A stretch of DNA of 64,000 nt from Siccibacter turicensis LMG 23730 (GTDB lineage Bacteria; Pseudomonadota; Gammaproteobacteria; Enterobacterales; Enterobacteriaceae). The position numbers and the translations under genes were made by a program. How positions within the stretch are numbered: position 1 is the first letter of the stretch; each line of letters starts with the position of its first letter. The stretch covers positions 496,144-560,143 of the forward strand of contig NZ_AWFZ01000042.1 in the NCBI RefSeq assembly GCF_000463155.2, read 5' to 3'. The notes beneath the pieces are model-generated. The model did not search any database, was not told the origin of the DNA, and worked only from the letters and a program-made list of their open reading frames with translations. This document shows, piece by piece, positions 17,259-26,191 of the stretch.

Positions 17259-18881
17259 GTGAATTCAGACACCTCTTTACTCCAGGTAACCGATCTGACT
17301 CTCGCCACCGTCGGCGGCTCGCCGCTGGTGAAGGGCATCGATTTTCACGTTGAACGCGGGGAGATCGTCGCGCTGGTCGGCGAATCCGGCTCCGGCAAAA
17401 CCCTCAGCTCGCTCTCGGTGCTGGGCCTGCTGCCCGAAGGAGTACAGCACCAGGGCGGCGTTATTCGCTTCAACGGCGAGGTTGTGGCCGCACCGGGCCA
17501 GCGCTACCCGGCCGGGGTACGCGGCAGCCAGATTGCGATGATCTTTCAGGAGCCGATGAGCAGCATGAACCCGGTGCTGACGGTGGGTGAGCAGATTGCC
17601 GAAGTGCTGGTACGTCATGAGGGGCTGTCGTGGAAAGCGGCAAACCAGCAGGCCGTTGAGCTGCTGGACAAGGTCGGGATCGTTAACCCGGCCCAGCGGG
17701 CGGGGCAGTATATTCACCAGCTCTCCGGCGGCATGCGCCAGCGGGTGATGATTGCCAGCGCCATCAGCTGTAAACCGGCGCTGCTGATCGCCGACGAGCC
17801 GACCACCGCGCTGGACGTCACCATTCAGGCGCAGATCCTCGCCCTGTTACAGGCGTTGCAGCGCGAAATGCAGATGGGCGTACTGCTCATCACCCACGAT
17901 CTCGGGGTGGTGGCGCGCTACGCCGACCGCGCGGCGGTGATGCACAACGGCCGCATTGTCGAGCAGGGCGCCGTGCCCATACTGCTCTCGCATCCCGCCG
18001 ATCCCTATACTCAAAAGCTTATCGCCGCCTCCAGGCCGGAAAACCATCGTCGCACCGCGGCACTACCCGACGCGCCGCTGATCTCGCTGGCAGGCGTGAC
18101 CAAAAGCTACCCGCAGCCGCACCGGCTACCGTTTTTCCCGCCGCATCGTCATCCGGTCCTGCAACCCACCACGCTGGCCATCGGGCGCGGAGAAATAGTA
18201 GGGCTGATTGGCGAATCCGGCTCCGGTAAAACCACCCTCGGGCGGACGGCCATCGGGCTGATTCCGGCCGACAGCGGCGAGATCCTGTTTGATGGCATCA
18301 ACCTGGTGAAGGCCAGCCGGGAACAGCAGCAGCAGATGCGCCGTCGGGCGCAGATTATTTTCCAGGACCCCTTTGCCAGCCTCGATCCCAAAATGACCGT
18401 GGGCGAGCAGATTGCCGAGCCGCTGCGGGTGCACAAACTGCGCCCGGCCGCGGAGATTCCGGCCCGGGTCAGCGAGCTGTTAACGCTGGTGGGCCTTAGC
18501 CCGACGCACGCCGCGCGTCGTCCGGCGGCGTTCTCAGGTGGACAGCGTCAGCGCATCGCCATTGCCCGCGCGCTGGCGCTGGAGCCGGAATTGCTGGTAG
18601 CAGACGAAGCCGTGTCCGCCCTGGATCTCTCGGTGCGTGGCCAGGTGCTGGCGCTGCTCGCCGACCTGCGCGACAAGCTGGGCCTGACGGTACTGTTTAT
18701 CAGCCACGACCTGAGCGCGGTACGCCAGGTTTGCGACCGGGTGGTGGTGATGTACCGGGGAGAGATTGTCGAAGCCGGGGAGACGCAGCAGGTGCTGGAG
18801 CAGCCTGCGCACCGCTATACCCGGGAACTGCTGCAGAGCGCGCCGGATATCGAACAGGCGTTGCAGATGCGGGCAGGGTGA
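17259..18881 (+). CDS. Peptide-type ABC transporter ATP-binding protein, two fused ATPase domains
   Basis: 540 residues in two complete ABC domains. Domain 1 has Walker A GESGSGKT at 41-48 and signature LSGGMRQR; domain 2, from about residue 270, has GESGSGKTT and FSGGQRQR. It is equivalent to DppD plus DppF, as in YejF. The start is a GTG at 17259. It reads toward the minus-strand operon at 18952-25560 that holds two matching permeases, so it is likely the ATPase of that transporter although transcribed separately. Confidence 0.92.
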   Translation: MNSDTSLLQVTDLTLATVGGSPLVKGIDFHVERGEIVALVGESGSGKTLSSLSVLGLLPEGVQHQGGVIRFNGEVVAAPGQRYPAGVRGSQIAMIFQEPMSSMNPVLTVGEQIAEVLVRHEGLSWKAANQQAVELLDKVGIVNPAQRAGQYIHQLSGGMRQRVMIASAISCKPALLIADEPTTALDVTIQAQILALLQALQREMQMGVLLITHDLGVVARYADRAAVMHNGRIVEQGAVPILLSHPADPYTQKLIAASRPENHRRTAALPDAPLISLAGVTKSYPQPHRLPFFPPHRHPVLQPTTLAIGRGEIVGLIGESGSGKTTLGRTAIGLIPADSGEILFDGINLVKASREQQQQMRRRAQIIFQDPFASLDPKMTVGEQIAEPLRVHKLRPAAEIPARVSELLTLVGLSPTHAARRPAAFSGGQRQRIAIARALALEPELLVADEAVSALDLSVRGQVLALLADLRDKLGLTVLFISHDLSAVRQVCDRVVVMYRGEIVEAGETQQVLEQPAHRYTRELLQSAPDIEQALQMRAG

Positions 18882-18902
18882 CGGCAGCGCATTAAACAGA
18901 AG

Positions 18903-18929
18903 GGGTGCGTGGGTCGAGGCCACGCACCC
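18903..18929. terminator. GC-rich hairpin between convergent genes
   Basis: GGGTGCGTGG and CCACGCACCC form a perfect 10-bp stem with a 7-base loop. There is no T-run on either side, so termination is likely but weaker evidence than a classic intrinsic terminator. Confidence 0.5.
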
Positions 18930-18951
18930 GAGGTAACAGGGTCAAATCTGC

Positions 18952-19761
18952 TCAGGGTGCGACCGGCAGTTCTTGGTGCTCTGACCATTCGTGCCACGAA
19001 CCCACGTAAACCGCCAGATCGCGAAATCCGGCATGCTTCAGCGCGGCATAGACCGTTGCGGCGCGCGCGCCGCGGTGGCAGTAGGTGATGATGCGCTGAT
19101 GCGGCGAAAACCCTGCCTTGTGCGCCGCGGCGCGGATCTCCGCCGCCGGGCGAAACTTCCCGTCAGCGATCACCTCCTCCCAGAACAGCAGCCGCGAGCC
19201 GGGGATACGCCCGGCCCGGGCGCAGCAGTCGTGTACGAAGCTCCCGTCATGTTCCGAGGCGCGCCTCGCGTCGAGAATGACGGTGCGTTCCCCGTCGGCG
19301 CGCAGCACCTCCTCGCGGCTGGCGACCCGTTCACGTTGAAAACGCACCGCGTTTTCTGAGCCGGGCTGGGGCGCCAGCAGGGTATGTTCGCCGCGGCCGG
19401 GCCGCAGTTCGCCGCCCGCGTCCTGCCAGGCGCGCACGCCGCCGTTGAGGATCAGCGCGTCGTCGCGTCCGATGAGCCAGTGAAACCAGGCGCCGCGCGG
19501 GGAGCGCATCCCGGTTTCCTCTTCAAACCACACCGGCGTTGCCGAGTCGGTGCCCAGCGACTGCCAGGCGCGTTCAAACACGCCCGCCATGGCGGCGATC
19601 TCCTGCTCGGTGGAGTCGGGGATGAAATAGTCGTAGACGTTAAAGGCGTGGGCGTCCGGCAGGGTCGCGGTGCGCCAGGCGTCGCTGTCACGCGCATCCA
19701 GCAGGGTAAAGCGTTCCCCTGCGGCAAGGCGGGCGCGCAGTTCGGCGGCGTCAATCAGCAT
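18952..19761 (-). CDS. Sulfurtransferase, tandem rhodanese domains
   Basis: 269 residues with two rhodanese folds. The first is the inactive type (LLDARDSDAW near residue 17). The second carries the active-site loop YCHRGARAA with the catalytic Cys near residue 234. It resembles thiosulfate/3-mercaptopyruvate sulfurtransferases (SseA type), though the loop is not SseA's CGSGVTA. ATG at 19761 overlaps the upstream gene by 11 bp; an upstream in-frame ATG at 19860 lies inside that gene. Last gene of a sulfur/amino-acid catabolic operon. Confidence 0.88.
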   Translation of the reverse strand: MLIDAAELRARLAAGERFTLLDARDSDAWRTATLPDAHAFNVYDYFIPDSTEQEIAAMAGVFERAWQSLGTDSATPVWFEEETGMRSPRGAWFHWLIGRDDALILNGGVRAWQDAGGELRPGRGEHTLLAPQPGSENAVRFQRERVASREEVLRADGERTVILDARRASEHDGSFVHDCCARAGRIPGSRLLFWEEVIADGKFRPAAEIRAAAHKAGFSPHQRIITYCHRGARAATVYAALKHAGFRDLAVYVGSWHEWSEHQELPVAP

Positions 19762-20767
19762 TCGCACCTCCCGGTTCCGCAGCGTTGCCAAACGGTAGCA
19801 GGGTGCCGAAATGCTGCGCCTCAGCGCTCTGCAACACTCGGGCGGCCAGCGCAATATCAAACACGTTCAGGCCAAACGAGCTGAAATAGACCCGTGCATC
19901 GGCCGGGGCGCGCCACTGGTCGGTGACCAGCTGGGTCAGGTCGGCGCTCACCGCGTCGGCGTTAAATCCGCCGCTTCGGAACAGCTGAAACAGGCTCTTG
20001 GCGCTGACGTGGCAGAAATCGCCCCAGGCATCCACCACCACCTCATCCGCCAGCCCGATGGTGGCGAAGTCGGCTTCGTGATAGCCAATCTGCATCACCA
20101 GCGATCCGGGATGGAAAAATGCCGGGGTGATCCAGGGTTCGGCGGCGCTGGTGCAGGCGATTAGCGCGTCATACTCCAGCGCCTGGGCCTCCTCCAGCGT
20201 TGCAACCTGAGTGACCGGGAACGGCAGCGGGTCGAGGCTCGCCAGCATGGCGTCCAGATTGTCCGGCGTGCGGTTCCAGCACCAGAGCTGCGCCAGATCG
20301 GGAAAATGCACGCGCAGCATCTCGCAGTGGGCACGCGCCTGCACCCCGGCACCGGCCAGCAGCACACGCTTCACCGGACGCGGTGCGGCGCGGCGCAGCA
20401 CCAGCGCCGAGACCGCCGCGGTGCGTACCGCCGTCAGACCGCCGCTCTCCACCAGGCCGATCGGCAGACCGTTGTCGGCGCGGTTAACCAGCGTCATGGC
20501 CATCGCCTGGGGCAGATCGTCGTCGATGTCGGGACGGTGCGCAGTCCACTTAACGCCGGTGGCATTGAAGCGCCCGCCGACCCGGGCGGGCAGGGCATAC
20601 ACTTTGCCGCGCGGGGTGGCGAGATCGACATGGGTTTCGGCGGGCATCTGTGCGGCGCCCTCGCGCAGCAGACGCACCGTGTCCGTGACGTCCTGCAACG
20701 CCTGGCGGGGATCCAGCCCGCCAAGGGTTGCCACCTGGTGCTGATTGAGGTAGCGCAGCATCGGCAT
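19751..20767 (-). CDS. Ornithine cyclodeaminase / mu-crystallin family
   Basis: 338 residues with the family pattern: an N-terminal dimer domain, substrate segment VKWTAHRPDIDDDLPQAMAM, and the NAD(P) loop LAGAGVQARAH near residue 131. Members deaminate ornithine or reduce cyclic imines (ketimine and pyrroline carboxylates) to amino acids. Starting at ATG 20767 with GGAG upstream leaves 1 base after the previous stop. Next to a D-cysteine desulfhydrase-like gene and a rhodanese, a sulfur-containing cyclic imine is a reasonable but untested substrate. Confidence 0.86.
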   Translation of the reverse strand: MPMLRYLNQHQVATLGGLDPRQALQDVTDTVRLLREGAAQMPAETHVDLATPRGKVYALPARVGGRFNATGVKWTAHRPDIDDDLPQAMAMTLVNRADNGLPIGLVESGGLTAVRTAAVSALVLRRAAPRPVKRVLLAGAGVQARAHCEMLRVHFPDLAQLWCWNRTPDNLDAMLASLDPLPFPVTQVATLEEAQALEYDALIACTSAAEPWITPAFFHPGSLVMQIGYHEADFATIGLADEVVVDAWGDFCHVSAKSLFQLFRSGGFNADAVSADLTQLVTDQWRAPADARVYFSSFGLNVFDIALAARVLQSAEAQHFGTLLPFGNAAEPGGANAD

Positions 20768-20768
20768 A

Positions 20769-21767
20769 TCAGTGCTCCAGAATCTGACTGGCAAAGGGAT
20801 AGAGCGCCGGCGAGCCGCCGCAGTGAATAAAGATGACGCTGCTGTCCGGGGCGATTTGCTGCTTCTCGACCAGCGAAATCAGCCCGTGCATCGCCTTGCC
20901 GGTGTAAACCGGGTCGAGCAGGACGCCTTCCGCCTGTGCGGCGCGGTAGATCGCCTCGATACCGCCTTCGGACGGAATGCCGTAGGCCTGGCCAACGTAG
21001 TCGTCTTCAATCCAGATATCCTCCGGCTGCCAGCGCTGCGGCCACTGCAGCAGGTCGGCGCACTCCTGGGCCATGCGCGAGATACGCTCCTGGAACCACG
21101 GCGCTTTCGCGCTGACGCTGATGCCGACGATGCGGGTGTTGGGCCAGTAGCGGCGCGCGCCGACGTAGAGTCCGGCCAGGGTGCCGCCGGAACCGGTTGG
21201 TGCAACCAGCACGTCCGGGTCCGGCAGGCCGAGCGCTTTACGCTGGGCGTCCATCTCCTCCACCGCCCGCACGTACCCGAGCGCCCCCAGCGGGGTGGCG
21301 CCGCCCAGCGGAATAATCATCGGCTTTTCGCCGCGCGCTTGCGCCCGGTCGGCATGGGCCTGCATCGCGCCGTCAATCAGGGTGAAATAGTCATCCGGGT
21401 CGAGGAACTCCAGCTCCGCGCCAAACAGCCGGTCGAGCAGCAGGTTGCCCTGATAGCTGGCGGGCGGATTACCGCGCAGCACCAGCACCGGGCGCATGTT
21501 GAACTTGCGCGCCGCAGCCGCCACCATGCGGGCGTGATTGGACTGGTGCCCGCCGGTGGTGATCACCACGTTGACGCCGTTGCGGCACGCCTCGGCCATC
21601 AGGTACTCCAGCTTGCGCACTTTATTGCCGCCGCCGCCAAAACCGGTGTAGTCATCCCGTTTGATCTGCAGGGCAATCCCCAGCTCATTACTCAGACCCG
21701 GTAACGATTCCAGCGGCGTGGGAAAAAACCCCAGTGATACGCGTTCAAAGTCATTCACATTTTTCAT
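20769..21767 (-). CDS. D-cysteine desulfhydrase-like PLP enzyme
   Basis: 332 residues of the ACC-deaminase/D-cysteine desulfhydrase family (fold type II PLP). The PLP lysine lies in GGGGNKVRKLEYL near residue 50, followed by TTGGHQSNHAR and the glycine-rich APTGSGGTLAGL loop. These enzymes release ammonia, pyruvate and sulfide from D-cysteine or related beta-substituted amino acids. Start at ATG 21767. The 61-bp gap to the M20 gene is the largest in the operon. Confidence 0.88.
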   Translation of the reverse strand: MKNVNDFERVSLGFFPTPLESLPGLSNELGIALQIKRDDYTGFGGGGNKVRKLEYLMAEACRNGVNVVITTGGHQSNHARMVAAAARKFNMRPVLVLRGNPPASYQGNLLLDRLFGAELEFLDPDDYFTLIDGAMQAHADRAQARGEKPMIIPLGGATPLGALGYVRAVEEMDAQRKALGLPDPDVLVAPTGSGGTLAGLYVGARRYWPNTRIVGISVSAKAPWFQERISRMAQECADLLQWPQRWQPEDIWIEDDYVGQAYGIPSEGGIEAIYRAAQAEGVLLDPVYTGKAMHGLISLVEKQQIAPDSSVIFIHCGGSPALYPFASQILEH

Positions 21768-21828
21768 TTCATTTTCCCGTTCCTGGTCAGATCCCTGATG
21801 AGGCGCGCCGTCCGGCGGCCTGTGATAA

Positions 21829-23178
21829 CTAAAATCCCAGCAGCCAGTCGCTGAGCGACTGCTGAAAACGTGCCAGCCCGCGCAGGGTGACAAATTCATT
21901 GATACCGTGCGCGTTGCCGCCATACCCCAGGCCGCCAATCAAAAAGGCGGGGGCGACCGGGGCAAAGGCGTAGGCCGGGGCGCAGCCCGGTGCCCAGGGC
22001 CAGATCTGCGGCCGCGCGCCCTGCTGGTGATAGCTGTTGAGAAGCTCCAGCACGCCGCTGTCGTCAATGCTGAAGCGGTAGCCGGGATAGCTGTCGTCCA
22101 CGCTGAGCTGCGCCCCGGCCAGCGACGGGTCAGCCAGCCGCTGGCTCAGGGTGTCCAGCAGCGCACGGTGATCGATACCCGGCGGGGTGCGCAGCGCCAG
22201 TTCGGCGCAGGCTTCGGGCGGAATAATGCCGCGCCCGCCCTGAGGCGAGGAGTAGATTTCCGGGATGGTCAGCACCGCGCTGCCCAGCAGGTGCGCGAGG
22301 GCGTCCCACGGGGCGGCGTCGATGGTCAGCCGCTCGCTGCGGCGCATCATCAGCTCATCGCGAATGCTGAACTGGGGCGCCAGGTCATCCAGCAGATCCG
22401 CCGCTTCGCCGGCAATCGGCTGGGTGTGCAGCACGCCGTTGGCGTGGGCCGGGGCGATAGCATTCAGCGCCTCCACCAGACGCCAGGCGGGGTTGGCGAT
22501 CCAGGCGGCGTTGCTGGCATGGATAGCGGCATGAGGGCCGCCCCAGCTGCCGCCCTTCACCGTCAGCCGCCCGGTGGTCATGCCGGTAAAGCCGAGATAA
22601 ACGCGCGGTGCGCCGCCGCCGTACTCGCACAGCGACGGGAAGAGCACGGCCTCGGCAGGCTCGATGGGGCAAGGCTGCTGCGCCAGATAGCGCCGCAGGT
22701 TACCGCTGCCGATCTCCTCTTCGCCTTCCAGCAGAATGTCGATGTTGGTGGTCAGCCGCCCGGTCAGCCACAGATCGCGCACCGCCATCAGCATGCCGGC
22801 CAGCGGACCTTTATTGTTCTCGGCCCCGCGGGCGATATAGACCTCGCCCTTATCGGGCCAGTGGCGCAGGCCGCCGCTGAAGGGGGGAACGTCCCACCCG
22901 TCATCGCTGGCGGGCATCACGTCATACATGTTGTAGAGCACCACGGTGGCCGGGGCATCAATATCAATGCGCACGTGCACCAGCGGCGGGCCGTGCGCCT
23001 CCGGCTGGTCAGCCACCGGCAGCACGACGGTGGCGTCAAGCTCCGTCACCAGCCAGGCTTCCAGCCAGGCGGCCAGCTGCCGCTGCTCATCAGGATTCCC
23101 CGCCACGCTGCGAAACGGCGTCAGCGCCTCAAGCAGATCGAGGGTGTCAGCCTGGATGCTGTGCGGCAGCCCGGTCAT
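21829..23178 (-). CDS. M20-family metallopeptidase
   Basis: 449 residues of the M20/M28/ArgE-DapE-carboxypeptidase G2 type. LEGEEEIGSGN carries the catalytic Glu pair, with ligand regions VLYNMYDVMPASDD, ARGAENNKGPL and the C-terminal GGLGYGGNAHGINEF His. It has no signal peptide, so it acts in the cytoplasm on imported peptides or N-acyl amino acids. ATG overlaps the permease stop (ATGA), tying it to the ABC transporter. Confidence 0.88.
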   Translation of the reverse strand: MTGLPHSIQADTLDLLEALTPFRSVAGNPDEQRQLAAWLEAWLVTELDATVVLPVADQPEAHGPPLVHVRIDIDAPATVVLYNMYDVMPASDDGWDVPPFSGGLRHWPDKGEVYIARGAENNKGPLAGMLMAVRDLWLTGRLTTNIDILLEGEEEIGSGNLRRYLAQQPCPIEPAEAVLFPSLCEYGGGAPRVYLGFTGMTTGRLTVKGGSWGGPHAAIHASNAAWIANPAWRLVEALNAIAPAHANGVLHTQPIAGEAADLLDDLAPQFSIRDELMMRRSERLTIDAAPWDALAHLLGSAVLTIPEIYSSPQGGRGIIPPEACAELALRTPPGIDHRALLDTLSQRLADPSLAGAQLSVDDSYPGYRFSIDDSGVLELLNSYHQQGARPQIWPWAPGCAPAYAFAPVAPAFLIGGLGYGGNAHGINEFVTLRGLARFQQSLSDWLLGF

Positions 23179-24089
23179 AACCTGATCCTCGGGTTCAATA
23201 CGACATACAACAAATCAATCACCAGATTCACCACCACAAATACTACCGCTGCCAGCAGCACGATGGCCTGCACCAGCGGGAAGTCACGATTCTGTATCGC
23301 CTGCACCGCCAGGCGCCCGATGCCCGGCCAGGCGAAGATGATTTCGGTGACCAGCGCGCCGCCGAGCAGCGAGGCAAAGTACATCCCCTGCACGGTGACC
23401 ACCGGAATAAGCGCATTGCGCAGGCCGTGACGGATCAGGATCCGCCAGGCGCTCAGCCCCTTGGCCTGGGCGGTGCGGATATAGTCCTGATGCAAGACGT
23501 CAATCAGGCTGGCGCGCACCAGACGGGCGATGGCGCTCATGTAGTAGGCGCCGAGGCTTATCGCCGGCATGATGAGGTGCGCGGCGTCACCGTAGCCGCT
23601 GGAGGGCAGCATGCGCAGCTGGAGGCTGAAGAACAGGATCATCAGCAGCCCGAGCCAGAACACCGGTATCGCCTGGCCGCTGAAGGCAAGCAGACGGGCC
23701 AGCAGATCCCAGACGCTGTTGCGCCATACGGCGCTTACCAGCCCCAGCAGCAGCCCTGCGGCGGTGCTCCAGCCCAGGGCGGTAACCGCCAGCAGCAGGG
23801 TCGCGGGCACCCGCTCGCCAATCAGCCGGGTCACGGGCTGGTCATAGCGCAGCGACTGCCCCATATCGCCCTGCAGCAGGTTGCCGAGATACTGGCCGTA
23901 CTGCCACAGCAGCGGCTGGTCAAAGCCCATGCTGTGCCGGAAGGTGTCGATCTCCTGCTGGCTGGAGCCGGGCGGCATCATGATTGCCGCCGGGTCACCG
24001 GTCAGGTGCAGGCTAAAGAAGATAAGCAGCGAGACGCCGAACAGCACCAGCACCGACTGACCGAGGCGGGAAAGTAGATAGCGCGCCAT
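23175..24089 (-). CDS. Peptide-type ABC transporter permease (DppB-like)
   Basis: 304 residues, six predicted helices. The first helix SVLVLFGVSLLIFFSLHLTGDPA and the EAA-type loop DYIRTAQAKGLSAWRILIRHGLRNALIP are those of DppB/OppB permeases. It sits between the second permease (1 base away) and the M20 peptidase (ATGA overlap). Confidence 0.92.
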   Translation of the reverse strand: MARYLLSRLGQSVLVLFGVSLLIFFSLHLTGDPAAIMMPPGSSQQEIDTFRHSMGFDQPLLWQYGQYLGNLLQGDMGQSLRYDQPVTRLIGERVPATLLLAVTALGWSTAAGLLLGLVSAVWRNSVWDLLARLLAFSGQAIPVFWLGLLMILFFSLQLRMLPSSGYGDAAHLIMPAISLGAYYMSAIARLVRASLIDVLHQDYIRTAQAKGLSAWRILIRHGLRNALIPVVTVQGMYFASLLGGALVTEIIFAWPGIGRLAVQAIQNRDFPLVQAIVLLAAVVFVVVNLVIDLLYVVLNPRIRL

Positions 24090-24090
24090 A

Positions 24091-24939
24091 TCAGTCGAGC
24101 CTCGTGTGGGTTTTACGCAGCAGATGGTCGCCGAGCAGGTTACAGCCGATCACCAGCATGGCAATCACCACCCCCGGCCAGAACACCAGCCACTGCGCCA
24201 GCAGCATGTAGGAGCGGCCTTCGCCGATAAGATTACCAAGCGTTGGCGTCGGGGGCTGAATCCCCATGCCGAGAAAGCCGATGGAGGCCTCCAGCACGAT
24301 AAGCCGGGGAATATCGAGGGTCAGCAGCACCACCAGCGGGGTGGCGAGGTTCGGCAGCACGTGGCGCAGCAGGATGCGCGGCGTGGAGAAGCCCATCGCC
24401 TTAACCGCCTCGATATACTCCAGCTCACGAATTTCCAGGGTTTTGGCGCGCGCCACGCGGGCATAAATGGCCCAGCTGGTCACGCCCATAATCACAATGA
24501 TGTTGCTGAGCGTGGTGCCAAACAGCGCCATCACCAGCAGGATCAACAGAATAAACGGCACCGCGAGTTGAATATCCATCAGACGCATAATCAGCGCGTC
24601 CACCCAGCCGCCGAGATAGCCCGCCAGCATGCCGAGCAGGGTACCGATGACCGCGGCAATGGCGGCGGCAATCAGCACTACCATCAGTGACAGCCGCGCG
24701 CCGGACAGGATGCGCGCCAGCAGATCGCGGCCCAGCTGATCGGTGCCAAGCAGATGCCCGTCGCTGCCGGGCGGCTGAAACATCGCCACCAGGTTGTTGG
24801 TCAGCGGATCGGGTAACGGTAACCAGGGCGCCAGCAACGCCCCGATAACCACCAGTGCAATCAGTAAACCGCCGACCACACCGTCGCCGTGGAAGCGGCG
24901 ACAGGCAGGGCGCGTAAGTTTACGGCCAGTAAAAATCAT
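24091..24939 (-). CDS. Peptide-type ABC transporter permease (DppC-like)
   Basis: 282 residues. It has the DppC/OppC N-terminal domain with HLLGTDQLGRDLLARILSGAR and the EAA loop EYIEAVKAMGFSTPRILLRHVLPN. ATG overlaps the stop of the truncated binding-protein gene (ATGA), so it was originally translated as a unit with it. Confidence 0.92.
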   Translation of the reverse strand: MIFTGRKLTRPACRRFHGDGVVGGLLIALVVIGALLAPWLPLPDPLTNNLVAMFQPPGSDGHLLGTDQLGRDLLARILSGARLSLMVVLIAAAIAAVIGTLLGMLAGYLGGWVDALIMRLMDIQLAVPFILLILLVMALFGTTLSNIIVIMGVTSWAIYARVARAKTLEIRELEYIEAVKAMGFSTPRILLRHVLPNLATPLVVLLTLDIPRLIVLEASIGFLGMGIQPPTPTLGNLIGEGRSYMLLAQWLVFWPGVVIAMLVIGCNLLGDHLLRKTHTRLD

Positions 24940-25560
24940 TTCACCCTCAGGTCGAACAGCGGAATACGTGCATCAGCGCGGCCAGAAAACGTGACGTTGT
25001 CACTGTTAGCGTAGAGCGAATCTTCCTGATACAGCGGGATCAGCGGCTGCTCTTTCTCCACCACTTGCTGAATATTTTTCAGGACCGCCTCACGTTTCGC
25101 GGCATCAACGGTGGAGCGGCTCTCGTTCAGCAATGTGTCCAGCGCCGGGTTGCTTACCGTCGAGTAGGGTTCGCCTGAGTGCAGGATCGGATAGAGCGCG
25201 GCGTCAGCATCCAGGGTCTGGGTGGAACCCCAGGCCAGCATATACATCTCAGCCTGTTTGCCAGAGGCCACCTGCTGGGTGTAAACCGACCACTCCGGCA
25301 CTTCCAGCTGGGCTTTCACGCCGATGGCCGCCAGATCCTGCACGATGGCCTGTGCCACTTCCGCGCTGGCGATATAGCGACGCGGCGCCTGGAATTTCAG
25401 GGTGAAGCCATCCGGGTAACCGGCCTCTTTCAGCAGCGCCTTCGCCTGGGCGATATCCTGCTTCGGTGCCGGGACGTTCAGGTAGCCAAAGTCCGCAGGA
25501 CGCGCCATGGTGCCGGTCGGGGTGCCAAAGCCGTGCAGCAGATGATTCACGGTCATCATA
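24936..25560 (-). pseudogene. ABC transporter substrate-binding protein, 5'-truncated remnant
   Basis: Only the C-terminal part of a family-5 binding protein remains, about 205 residues from near HGFGTPTGTMARPADFGYLNVP to the end. The signal peptide and N-terminal lobe are missing. Upstream of about 25550 the frame stays open to 25667 but reads antisense through a GntR-regulator fragment and gives no binding-protein sequence. A deletion joining this gene to the divergent regulator gene is the simplest reading. Without a signal peptide the product could not serve as a periplasmic receptor. Confidence 0.82.
24991..25003. promoter_or_regulatory. matS site (MatP binding) candidate
   Basis: GTGACGTTGTCAC fits GTGACRNYGTCAC exactly. 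It lies inside the binding-protein remnant. In enterobacteria matS sites mark the Ter macrodomain, consistent with dif 20 kb away. Confidence 0.8.
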
Positions 25561-25685
25561 ATTATGAAGATCTGCTGGCAGCGCTTGAACGAAAGGATAT
25601 TCCGGCCTGTATCAAATCTATTCATAAATCTATTGATGATGGTGCGGTAATTCTTATCCGCCAGCATTTCAGCGCCGACGAATAA
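25542..25685 (+). pseudogene. GntR-family regulator, 3' remnant (FCD domain end)
   Basis: 47 codons ending at TAA 25685 read GHHNYEDLLAALERKDI and SIHKSIDDGAVILIRQHF, the terminal helices of an FCD-domain (FadR-type) GntR regulator. The DNA-binding half and most of the ligand domain are absent. The stretch is clearly more AT-rich than the binding-protein sequence to its left, which supports a join of two different sequences at roughly 25545. It was probably the divergent local regulator of the ABC operon. Confidence 0.65.
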
Positions 25686-25741
25686 GCGATTTTTTCGCTA
25701 AGGTTTGCTGAAAGGTTTATTTCCCATCGCGCCTTTTCCGC

Positions 25742-25771
25742 GGTTTACTGAGCACACCGCAACAGTAAACC
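25742..25771 (+). promoter_or_regulatory. Inverted repeat before a small gene
   Basis: GGTTTACTG and CAGTAAACC form a perfect 9-bp inverted repeat separated by 12 bases. It ends just before the GGGAGG ribosome site of the gene at 25788. It could be an operator or a leader hairpin affecting translation. Confidence 0.5.
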
Positions 25772-25787
25772 ACCGGGAGGCGACGAG

Positions 25788-25967
25788 ATGACACTACGAC
25801 GTAGCATAGCGCGAGCAAGGATAAGGATTTTACGCCGTTGTCAGGCCCTGGTCATGCCCGGTAGACCCAGCGACAGCCAGCTGCTGCTGGAAGCGTTCAT
25901 TCCCACCGGATATCTGTATGGCATTGACTATGGCAATATCGACCCTGCGTGGTATCGCGCACGGTAA
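25788..25967 (+). CDS. Small protein of unknown function (59 aa)
   Basis: An ATG with a strong GGGAGG ribosome site 7 bases upstream opens a 59-codon frame, MTLRRSIARARIRILRRCQ to GNIDPAWYRAR. The N-terminal third is very Arg-rich (nine Arg in the first 17 residues); the rest is neutral, with a YLYGIDYGN motif. A strong intrinsic terminator follows at 26028-26079, so the unit looks like a small stand-alone gene. I do not recognise a family. An overlapping frame at 25918-26148 lacks a ribosome site. Confidence 0.5.
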   Translation: MTLRRSIARARIRILRRCQALVMPGRPSDSQLLLEAFIPTGYLYGIDYGNIDPAWYRAR

Positions 25968-26027
25968 CCGCAGGCGGCGCGACACGCGTCTGCAGTACTG
26001 GAACGAGCTGTGCAACATTACGCAGTG

Positions 26028-26079
26028 GCCTTTATCCCGCCGGCTTTTCACAAGGCCGTCGGGTAAAGGCCATTTTTTT
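26028..26079 (+). terminator. Rho-independent terminator
   Basis: A long imperfect stem, GGCCTTTATCCCGCCGGC pairing with GGCCGTCGGGTAAAGGCC, closes a short loop and is followed by ATTTTTTT. It ends the small gene at 25788 on the plus strand. Confidence 0.85.
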
Positions 26080-26191
26080 GATCCCGGCCACACTTTGACA
26101 CCCTGCGCTAAACAAACCCGCTGCTCATCCGATAACCAGATTGGGTGATTTTTCAACCCGATAATAATCATAATGATACTGGGGGTACGGG

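Noticed and set aside
25918-26148. 76-codon frame overlapping the 59-residue small gene
   Set aside because: No ribosome site, and it runs through the intrinsic terminator at 26028-26079.
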